Below are positions 20,285-26,118 of a stretch of DNA of 26,489 nucleotides, piece after piece. Made by a program: the position numbers and the translations under genes. Every line of letters starts with the position of its first letter. Positions within the stretch are counted from its first letter, which is position 1. This DNA is from a virus: positions 1-26,489 of the IMG/VR virus record IMGVR_UViG_3300025890_002629; one strand, written 5' to 3'. A model generated the notes under the pieces. That model had not been told where the DNA came from and made no database searches. It saw only the letters and a list, made by a program, of their open reading frames with translations.

Positions 20285-20725
20285 ATGGCTAATTTAGATG
20301 TTGTAATATACTATATGGGTTCTGGTAAAGAATATGGACGAGATAAAAAAACATTAATGACTTATATTCAAAAAAATTATGAACAAAATGTAAGAGACTT
20401 GATAAAAGAATACTATCAAAATACTTTAAAAGAAATTCCACCTTCTTTAACTATAAAAAATGTTTATTATCCAGATATGCATGAAGGATTTTTTCCTACA
20501 AATAGTTTTCAAATGGACCTAGTTTTAGAAAATAAAGATGCAAATTCTGACATTTTTAAAGGTTTAAATTTACATGAAGTTGATTCTAAAAATTTATCAC
20601 CTCAAGAATTAGTTAATTTCATTAAAGGCTCCGCAAGACTAAAATCTACAGAAATTAATGTAGAGGACATTGAAGACAATGGTCATCTGATTTTGAGAAC
20701 ATATCCAGTACCAGAAAGTGCTTGA
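20285..20725 (+). CDS. Hypothetical protein
   Basis: The 146-residue protein starts after an AAAGGAAATTTAAAT ribosome-binding region. It has an N-terminal beta/alpha region (LDVVIYYMGSGKEYGRDKKT), a charged helix and a C-terminal EDIEDNGHLILRTYPVPESA. It lacks membrane segments, cysteines and known motifs. A T4-late-like box 46 bp upstream could make it a late gene, and then a virion or assembly role would be possible, but the protein itself does not show it. Its TGA stop is inside the TTGACT of the next promoter. Confidence 0.58.
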   Translation: MANLDVVIYYMGSGKEYGRDKKTLMTYIQKNYEQNVRDLIKEYYQNTLKEIPPSLTIKNVYYPDMHEGFFPTNSFQMDLVLENKDANSDIFKGLNLHEVDSKNLSPQELVNFIKGSARLKSTEINVEDIEDNGHLILRTYPVPESA

Positions 20726-20750
20726 CTTTTTATATTAAGTCTGATATAAT
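20722..20750 (+). promoter_or_regulatory. Sigma70-like promoter of the coiled-coil gene
   Basis: TTGACT (20722-20727), 17-bp spacer, TATAAT (20745-20750). The TGA of the preceding gene is embedded in TTGACT. The gene at 20784 has AAAGGAG seven bases before its ATG. Confidence 0.82.
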
Positions 20751-20783
20751 AATTATTATTAAACACACACAAAGGAGATTATT

Positions 20784-21368
20784 ATGCAAGTTAATTTAAG
20801 AAAAGCTTCCGCCCTTCAGTCCGAAATTTCTTCAACCTTACGTGAGATTGAGGTATCTCCTTACTTGGTCTTTGAAGACCGAGATCGTGTTGCAGAAGAG
20901 ATGGAGGAAAAAACCCAAGAGTGGAAAGATAATATTCTCCGCAAGCAGACATTGAATGCCGTATTGTATTCAATCCGTGAGAAGGTTGGCAACGCAAATA
21001 TAGCCAGTGGTGTGTCCAAATTATTGTGTGAAGAACGCCGCATAAATGCCGATATGCATTGGGTTGAGGCAATTCTGGATAAATGTAAAGGTGAGAAATA
21101 CTACACTGCAGATGAAATTGTGGCCAAATTGGACCAACTTGAAAAGAAGGGTGAGGATAGAGAAACATATTTCTCACGCCGAAATGCATATGCTGCGAGT
21201 AGTGTGTTAATTACTAAAGAAGAATTAGCGGAATATCGCAAAGAGATGAGTGGGCTTAAAAAGCAACTCCGTAAAATAAACGATACTTTGTTGGAACTCA
21301 ATATTTCAACAGAGATTAGTTTATCGGACAAGGAGGTGACGGTCCTGGAAACAGAAGACCTTCTCTAA
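20784..21368 (+). CDS. Coiled-coil hypothetical protein
   Basis: This 194-residue protein is mostly helical and highly charged. It has two coiled-coil candidates, around residues 28-50 (FEDRDRVAEEMEEKTQEWKD) and 150-175 (KEELAEYRKEMSGLKKQLRK), and begins MQVNLRKASALQSEISS. I do not recognise a functional domain. It has its own consensus promoter and a strong AAAGGAG site, and its codons are more GC-rich than those of surrounding genes. High expression is therefore likely, and a structural or scaffolding-type role is possible. It could equally be an early host-takeover protein. Confidence 0.62.
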   Translation: MQVNLRKASALQSEISSTLREIEVSPYLVFEDRDRVAEEMEEKTQEWKDNILRKQTLNAVLYSIREKVGNANIASGVSKLLCEERRINADMHWVEAILDKCKGEKYYTADEIVAKLDQLEKKGEDRETYFSRRNAYAASSVLITKEELAEYRKEMSGLKKQLRKINDTLLELNISTEISLSDKEVTVLETEDLL

Positions 21369-21587
21369 CTTGTCTGTAGTGGAAAGGAGAATGAAGTAAG
21401 AAACTCCAAAAGCCAACTGGTTGATACACCAATCTACAGAACGTCTTTTGCTCCTTGGATAAATAACATTGTATTTTGCTCCGAGGTTATGAGACATTTT
21501 GCTTTTTTTGTGGTTTGTTGATTGCTTATTGTCTTTTGTTTAACCGTTTCCGATTTATTTTCTTTTCCACACTTCAATCTTCAATAG
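21369..21587 (+). other. 219-bp gap without a recognisable gene; possible structured RNA
   Basis: No open frame of useful length is seen. Visible elements are TCTGTAG (21373-21379) and CTACAGA (21434-21440), which could form a long-range stem. TTTTGCTCC occurs twice (21446, 21474), plus a third TTTTGCT (21497). A GATAAATA late-like box lies at 21458-21465. The second half is pyrimidine-rich. AAGGAGAATGAAG is followed at once by a TAA stop. It may be an untranslated leader or small RNA. Confidence 0.35.
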
Positions 21588-22049
21588 ATGTTATATTTCA
21601 TATATGGAACCTTAAAAAAAGGTTGTATCAATCATGAATTAATAAAAAATTGTAAATTTGTTCATACTGCAATAACTGATGGTTACATTTATGAAAATAA
21701 CATTCCTTTCTTTGTACCAGGTCAAAAAGAATATATTTGTGAATATGGTACTACTAACTATCAAGAAGATGTGCGTAGGTATACACATTGTTCTAGAAAG
21801 CTGAACAATTTTAAACCAGAACATAGTGTCTATGGAGAAGTGTATGAAATATATGATTATCATACATGGGGTTCTTTAGATTATTTGGAAGGATTTTCAG
21901 ATACAGATAGTGATTTATATAAAAGATTTTTATATCCAGTTTTGATAAATAATAGGTTAGACCATGCGTGGATTTTTGGATTACTTGATTTCAATACAAA
22001 AGATTATGATTTTCTAGAATTAAATAATTGGGGCAGATATACATGCTAA
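21588..22049 (+). CDS. Gamma-glutamylcyclotransferase-like (GGCT/AIG2) protein
   Basis: The 153-residue protein has the GGCT-fold start LYFIYGTLKKGCINHELI, matching the Y-G-T-L-(K/R)-x-G-x-x-N-H nucleotide-like loop of the family. Later come HSVYGEVYEIYDYHTWGSLD and YLEGF with the conserved acidic residue. Family members cyclise gamma-glutamyl amines or peptides. Many short bacterial and phage members have no defined substrate. The start codon has little Shine-Dalgarno sequence upstream. Its stop overlaps the start of the inner-membrane spanin gene, so it is in the lysis operon by position. Confidence 0.75.
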   Translation: MLYFIYGTLKKGCINHELIKNCKFVHTAITDGYIYENNIPFFVPGQKEYICEYGTTNYQEDVRRYTHCSRKLNNFKPEHSVYGEVYEIYDYHTWGSLDYLEGFSDTDSDLYKRFLYPVLINNRLDHAWIFGLLDFNTKDYDFLELNNWGRYTC

Positions 22050-22432
22050 TAAAATTATATGCAACAATAATCTTGCTTACAAGTATTTTTGGTGGTGTAT
22101 ATTATGCATATAATCATTATGTTAATTTAAAAGAAGAACTTGAATTGAAAACAACGGAAGCTATAAGATATAAAGAAAGTTTAAAAGATTCTGAAGAAGC
22201 TATAAGTGTATTAACACAACAGCAAATAAGAATACAACAAGAAACTTTGAAACTTCAACAATCTTTACAAAAAGCTGAAGGTTATAATACTGAACTGCAG
22301 AGAAAATTAAATGATCATAATCTTACTAAACTATCTTCAAAAAAACCTGGTCTCATTGAAAAAAGAATAAATGATGCCACTTCTAAAATCTTTAGAGAAT
22401 TGGAAGAAATTACTTCTACTAATTCCAATTAG
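22043..22432 (+). CDS. Putative inner-membrane spanin (Rz-like)
   Basis: This is a 129-residue protein when started at the ATG at 22043, overlapping the GGCT-like gene. Residues 3-24 form a single N-terminal membrane segment (IKLYATIILLTSIFGGVYYA). The rest is a long charged coiled coil (KDSEEAISVLTQQQIRIQQE and onward). That is the architecture of i-spanins, which sit in the inner membrane and bridge to an outer-membrane lipoprotein to disrupt the outer membrane at lysis. An overlapping lipoprotein gene follows. Sequence identity with Rz is not claimed; the call rests on topology and gene order. Confidence 0.72.
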   Translation: MLIKLYATIILLTSIFGGVYYAYNHYVNLKEELELKTTEAIRYKESLKDSEEAISVLTQQQIRIQQETLKLQQSLQKAEGYNTELQRKLNDHNLTKLSSKKPGLIEKRINDATSKIFRELEEITSTNSN

Positions 22433-22784
22433 TTTATTACTTAATAGTTGTAGTAGTAATCAGCCTGAAATAAAAAAGCCTGAAGTTATTATTAAGACTA
22501 AGGTGATTGAAAAGAATATTCCGATTCAAGCCCGTCCGAAAGGATTGACCTTGAGCAAAGACATCACATGGTATGTGATAACACCTGAAACTATAGATGC
22601 TTTTGATGAAAAGTTGAAGAAGGAGCAGGGAAAGGAATGGGTATTTTATGCAATAGAAGTGAAAGATTATGAAAGATTATCTTTAAATGTTGCTGAAGTG
22701 CGTAGATACATTTTACAACAAATGAATATAATAGAGTATTATGAAAATTCTATTCAAGATAATAACACAAAACAGGATAAGTAA
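22371..22784 (+). CDS. Putative outer-membrane spanin lipoprotein (Rz1-like)
   Basis: The 137-residue protein has a lipoprotein signal peptide. A basic start is followed by KKLLLLIPISLL and the lipobox LNSC with C27 as the lipidated cysteine, followed by SSNQ. Beyond it is a proline- and lysine-containing linker and a globular part (KDITWYVITPETIDAFDEKL, FYAIEVKDYERLSLNVAEVR). I recall this second part as similar to conserved marine phage lipoproteins annotated as Rz1-like. It is much longer than lambda Rz1. The start lies inside the i-spanin gene (62-nt overlap), the typical nested arrangement of spanins. The ATGATG start has only weak ribosome-binding sequence. Confidence 0.75.
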   Translation: MMPLLKSLENWKKLLLLIPISLLLNSCSSNQPEIKKPEVIIKTKVIEKNIPIQARPKGLTLSKDITWYVITPETIDAFDEKLKKEQGKEWVFYAIEVKDYERLSLNVAEVRRYILQQMNIIEYYENSIQDNNTKQDK

Positions 22785-23056
22785 TGTTTGAAACTATTGA
22801 AAGTTTCCAAAAGAAAATTTATGTTTTACAACAAAAAACAAATCAAAGTTTAATTGAAACTATAATTCAATTTTGTGATGAAAGAAAAATAGAGTACGAA
22901 AGTGTAGCACCTTTTATTTCAGGAAAACTTAAATCAGATATTAGGGAGGAATTTGAACAACTTAATTTCTTGCCAAAAACGAGGAAGTTTCCAAACATCT
23001 TCAGTAACTCAAGAAGAGGTAAAAGAAAGTTATCAAGCAATCAAATTGCACTTTAG
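22784..23056 (+). CDS. 33: Gp33-like late-transcription coactivator
   Basis: The 90-residue protein matches the short gp33-like proteins of T4-like marine phages. The pattern is S-L-I-E-T-I-I-x-F-C-x-x-x-x-I-E-x-E-x-V-A-x-x-I-x-x-K-L-K-x-x-I-x-x-E-x-x-x-L-N-F-L-P-K. T4 gp33 binds host RNA polymerase and couples late transcription to the replication clamp. The gene order here, 33-59-32, is that of T4, which strengthens the call. Its start overlaps the stop of the lipoprotein gene, and its 3' end overlaps the helicase-loader gene by 104 nt. The basic tail after residue 65 has no counterpart that I recall and may result from the overlap. Confidence 0.72.
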   Translation: MFETIESFQKKIYVLQQKTNQSLIETIIQFCDERKIEYESVAPFISGKLKSDIREEFEQLNFLPKTRKFPNIFSNSRRGKRKLSSNQIAL

Positions 23057-23597
23057 TAGTAAAAATTATAATTATAAAAAATATAATGGAAAGGTAAAAA
23101 AACAAAATTTTAATGATATTATTCCTTATGCTCTTATTGCAAAGGGAAAATACAAGACAGATTTTCCAGATTTTTTTATTCCAGGACTTTTTCAAAATCC
23201 AAAAATTAATATAGAATATTTTTTAACAGATGATTATAATGCTTTATGGAAATATTGGACAAGTTACCAAAAAGCACCAAAATATTTTTTTGAAAGAGAA
23301 TTAGAGGAAATTAAAAATTATTTGGAAAAAAAGAATAATGGATTCAATGAAATATTTAAAATAGAAGAAAATACGTTACCTATGATTTATAAATTTATTA
23401 TTAAAAATGAAGTTTCTCCACAAACAGTCTTATATATTGACCAAGTTTTAAATTTTATAAATCCGTTAGAAAGTAAAATATCCGAAAAAATATTTTATCC
23501 TATTTTAAATCAAAGATTGAATAAGATGAAAGCATTTATAAAAAATCAAGAAACTAGTTTTTTAAAAAAAATTATGAAAAATGTATTTTTTTCTTGA
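22953..23597 (+). CDS. 59: Gp59-like DNA helicase loader
   Basis: The 214-residue protein matches T4 gp59 in length (217) and pattern. AIKLHFSSKNYNYKKYNGKV corresponds to the LMIKQHMNGKYDVIKYNW region of T4. PYALIAKGKYKTDFPDFFIP and NALWKYWTSYQKAPKYFFER correspond to the middle of the T4 protein. Gp59 loads the gp41 helicase onto gp32-coated forks. The start codon is TTG at 22953, inside gp33, with GGAGG just upstream (22945-22949). No ATG start lies in the right place, so TTG is the best choice. The stop TGA is embedded in the TTGACT of the gp32 promoter. Confidence 0.82.
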   Translation: MNNLISCQKRGSFQTSSVTQEEVKESYQAIKLHFSSKNYNYKKYNGKVKKQNFNDIIPYALIAKGKYKTDFPDFFIPGLFQNPKINIEYFLTDDYNALWKYWTSYQKAPKYFFERELEEIKNYLEKKNNGFNEIFKIEENTLPMIYKFIIKNEVSPQTVLYIDQVLNFINPLESKISEKIFYPILNQRLNKMKAFIKNQETSFLKKIMKNVFFS

Positions 23598-23622
23598 CTT
23601 TTGTGAATGATTCTGTTATGAT
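23594..23622 (+). promoter_or_regulatory. Promoter of the ssDNA-binding protein gene
   Basis: TTGACT (23594-23599), 17-bp spacer, TATGAT (23617-23622). The stop TGA of the helicase-loader gene overlaps the -35 box. The ATG of the gp32-like gene lies 48 bp downstream, with AGAGG before it. Confidence 0.82.
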
Positions 23623-23669
23623 CTATAATGTTTTCGTTTGTTTATAAACTCCTATAAAGAGGCTAAACT

Positions 23670-24596
23670 ATGTCAGATTTCAAATCAGCGTTAAAATCAA
23701 GAATGTCACGGCTTTCTTCAATGCAAGCTAAATTAGAAAAAGAAGCAAAGGCATCTTCTTATGAAGATAATCGTTTTTGGAAATTGGAAGCAAAAGATGG
23801 TGTAGGTTCCGCTATCATTCGATTTCTTCCTCCTGCTCCAGACCAAGAAGACGAATATGTAAAGTACTTTAGACATGAGTTTAAAGGCCCTCATGGTTGG
23901 CTAATTGATAATTGTTTGACAAGTATTGGCAAAGACTGTCCAATTTGTCAAGCTAATAATGAATTGTGGAGTCAAGGTGGTTCTGAAAATGAAGACCTCG
24001 CTAGAACTCGCAAAAGAAAAACAAAATATGTTTCTAATATTTTAGTTGTTCAAGACGGAACAAATCCTTCAAATGAAGGCAAAGTATTTTTATTTCAATA
24101 TGGTCAAAAAATCTTTGAATTTATTCAAGAAAAAATTAATCCTCCTGCACCAGAATTTTCTGATATGAAGCCAGAAGAACCTGCTTATATCTTTGATTTT
24201 CTTGAAGGATGTAATTTTAGATTACGAATGAGAAGAGAAAAAGGTTATATCACTTATGATAAATCTTCTTTTGATAGTCCAACCCAACTTGCTGAAACTG
24301 ATGAAGAAATGGAAGCAATTTGGAGATCTGAACATCCACTTTCTGAATTTACATCGGATGATTATTACAAATCTTATGAAGATTTGAATAAAAGATTCCA
24401 GTCAGTAACGGTTGGTAATAACAAATCAAATTATTCTAAAAATGTGTCTGAAAATGCTGCAAAAGAAACTGTAGTAGAATCAGATACACAACCAACTAAA
24501 AAATCTGTTCCTGATTTTGTAACTAAATCAGATAGAGTAACAGCGCCTGATGTAGTTGATGAATTGGCATTTTTTGAAAAACTAGCAAGCGAATAA
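23670..24596 (+). CDS. 32: Gp32-like single-stranded DNA-binding protein
   Basis: The 308-residue protein (T4 gp32 has 301) coats single-stranded DNA during replication, recombination and repair. The basic N-terminus (MSDFKSALKSRMSRLSSMQA) would mediate cooperativity. The OB-type core carries the zinc ribbon: His75 in GPHGW, Cys82, Cys90 and Cys93 in a H-x6-C-x7-C-x2-C spacing, equal in order to T4 His64, Cys77, Cys87 and Cys90. The C-terminus is acidic (DVVDELAFFEKLASE), the usual protein-interaction tail. It has its own strong promoter and a strong terminator, so it can be expressed independently of gp33 and gp59. Confidence is high. Confidence 0.93.
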   Translation: MSDFKSALKSRMSRLSSMQAKLEKEAKASSYEDNRFWKLEAKDGVGSAIIRFLPPAPDQEDEYVKYFRHEFKGPHGWLIDNCLTSIGKDCPICQANNELWSQGGSENEDLARTRKRKTKYVSNILVVQDGTNPSNEGKVFLFQYGQKIFEFIQEKINPPAPEFSDMKPEEPAYIFDFLEGCNFRLRMRREKGYITYDKSSFDSPTQLAETDEEMEAIWRSEHPLSEFTSDDYYKSYEDLNKRFQSVTVGNNKSNYSKNVSENAAKETVVESDTQPTKKSVPDFVTKSDRVTAPDVVDELAFFEKLASE

Positions 24597-24607
24597 CCTT
24601 AAAAGTT

Positions 24608-24634
24608 TGAGCGGAGTAAATTCCGCTCATTTTC
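24608..24634 (+). terminator. Rho-independent terminator after gp32
   Basis: TGAGCGGA (24608-24615) pairs with TCCGCTCA (24622-24629), an 8-bp stem with a 6-nt loop, followed by TTTTC. It lies 12 bp after the gp32-like stop codon. Confidence 0.85.
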
Positions 24635-24645
24635 AAAAATACTTA

Positions 24646-24804
24646 ATGTCATCTGACTATATATTTTATCTAATAAATTCTATTCTTACTATCGTATTAT
24701 TATATCCAGAAATAATTGATAAATTAATGATAGACATCAATGTTATAATTTTTATAATTATGGACGAATCTAAAAATTTATCAAAATTTTTAATTTTATT
24801 CTAA
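24646..24804 (+). CDS. Possible small hydrophobic protein
   Basis: A 52-residue frame from the ATG at 24646 carries two hydrophobic stretches (YIFYLINSILTIVLLYPEII, INVIIFIIM). It has no visible ribosome-binding site and lies just after a terminator, in very AT-rich DNA where chance open frames occur. A TTG start at 24607 would be inside the terminator and is rejected. It could be a small membrane protein or not a gene at all. Confidence 0.3.
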   Translation: MSSDYIFYLINSILTIVLLYPEIIDKLMIDINVIIFIIMDESKNLSKFLILF

Positions 24805-24814
24805 ATTTAAAAGT

Positions 24815-25258
24815 ATGCTTGATATTAATTCAATATCAATTGCTAGTGACCATGCGGGTTACATAGTTAAAGATATGATTGTTGATTTTTTAAAAAATGA
24901 TTTAAAATTATCCTCCGTTTTAAATCTAGGTTGTGATAGTTCAGATTCTGTAGATTATCCCGATTATTCAAAAAAAGTCTGTTCTAATATTTTAAATGGA
25001 ATATCTAATTATGGTATTTTAGTTTGTGGTACCGGAATAGGAATGAGTATGGCCGCAAATAAAATATCAACTATACGTGCTGCTCTATGTAAAGATGCAT
25101 ACGCTGCAATTATGACAAGACAACACAATAATGCAAATGTTTTATGTATTGGTGCAAGAAACACCGACCCTAATACAATTAATGAAATCGTACATGCCTT
25201 TTTAGTTACTAATTTTGATGGTGGTAGGCATCAGAAAAGAATTAGTAAATTTTCTTAA
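24815..25258 (+). CDS. rpiB: Ribose-5-phosphate isomerase B
   Basis: The 147-residue protein interconverts ribulose-5-phosphate and ribose-5-phosphate. It has all the blocks of the RpiB/LacA family: IASDHAGYIVK, DSVDYPDYSKKV, GILVCGTGIGMSMAANK (C71 is the position of the catalytic Cys), IRAALC, RQHNNANVLCIGAR (H104, N105, N106) and DGGRHQKR. The length is standard (about 150). It provides the substrate for Prs, encoded 10 kb upstream, so the two complete a pentose-phosphate to PRPP route on the phage. It begins after the gp32 terminator, and the downstream gene starts 4 bp after it. Confidence 0.94.
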   Translation: MLDINSISIASDHAGYIVKDMIVDFLKNDLKLSSVLNLGCDSSDSVDYPDYSKKVCSNILNGISNYGILVCGTGIGMSMAANKISTIRAALCKDAYAAIMTRQHNNANVLCIGARNTDPNTINEIVHAFLVTNFDGGRHQKRISKFS

Positions 25259-25262
25259 TTTG

Positions 25263-25901
25263 ATGCGAATGTATAATATAAAAGAAAATTTTCTAGATGA
25301 TGATGAAACTTGGCTAAGATGCCATATAGATGATTTGTGGATTTTTGATAAGTTAATAGTTTCTAAAAAATTAGGTTATGTATGTGGTCCACATGGTGTA
25401 AATGTTCCTCAAAATGGCAAATATATTGTAAGACCGTGTGTGAATTTAATGTCAATGGGTAGAGGAGCTTTTTTTCAAGAACTTTATGTTAATGATAAAA
25501 ATAAAATTCCTAATGGTCATTTTTGGTGTGAAATTTTTAAAGGGAGACATTTAAGTGTAGATTATGAAGATGGAAATCAAATTCTATGTGTTGAAGGATT
25601 TAGAAATAAAAATAATCCTATTTGGAAATGGGATAAATGGATAAGAACCTATGATAAAATAGAATTTCCAGATATCCTCAAGAACCTGAAAGGTAAATAC
25701 AAATACTCTAATATAGAGATGATTGATGGTAAAATTATTGAAATTCATTTGAGGTTAAATTCAGATTGGGTAGAAATGGATTATTATCAAACATCTGAAA
25801 TGATTCCTATTTTTAAAGGTATGAAAAATATTGAATATATGAACTATAATTATAAAGATTCACCTTGCTATCTAAGAAAAGGTTTTTATTTTAAAAATTA
25901 A
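25263..25901 (+). CDS. Conserved phage protein, possibly ATP-grasp-like
   Basis: This is a 212-residue protein when started at the ATG at 25263, which directly follows rpiB. An in-frame ATG at 25215 would overlap rpiB deeply and is less likely. Notable blocks are KYIVRPCVNLMSMGRGAFFQ, HFWCEIFKGRHLSVDYEDGN, ILCVEGF and YSNIEMIDGKIIEIHLRLNS. The last block resembles the N-x-E...E-x-x-x-R metal-site strands of ATP-grasp enzymes, and KYIVRP resembles the lysine strand. This is a weak pattern call and no family is certain. Its pairing with rpiB suggests a metabolic role. Confidence 0.6.
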   Translation: MRMYNIKENFLDDDETWLRCHIDDLWIFDKLIVSKKLGYVCGPHGVNVPQNGKYIVRPCVNLMSMGRGAFFQELYVNDKNKIPNGHFWCEIFKGRHLSVDYEDGNQILCVEGFRNKNNPIWKWDKWIRTYDKIEFPDILKNLKGKYKYSNIEMIDGKIIEIHLRLNSDWVEMDYYQTSEMIPIFKGMKNIEYMNYNYKDSPCYLRKGFYFKN

Positions 25902-25914
25902 ATAGGAGATTTTA

Positions 25915-26088
25915 ATGTTAGTTAAATTACTTTGTTTTATATCAGGTGTTGCTATTTCTGCAGGAGTTGGAGTTATAAGTCCTCAAATATATGAAAAAGC
26001 ATTGGTAGACTTTGAAAATATTGTTTACCCAATTATAGAATGTAATGCACAGTCACTTGCTGATTTAGACAATAGATTTAAATTCTGA
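25915..26088 (+). CDS. Small membrane protein
   Basis: The 57-residue protein starts after AATAGGAGATTTTA, a good ribosome-binding site. Residues 3-22 are one hydrophobic segment (VKLLCFISGVAISAGVGVIS), followed by a short acidic part (YEKALVDFENIVYP) with one Cys. It may be a signal peptide or a single-pass anchor. It precedes the SbmA/BacA-like gene by 30 bp and could be a small partner, but no function is known. Confidence 0.55.
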   Translation: MLVKLLCFISGVAISAGVGVISPQIYEKALVDFENIVYPIIECNAQSLADLDNRFKF

Positions 26089-26118
26089 TTTTTTTATGAA
26101 TTATTATAAAGGAATAGT

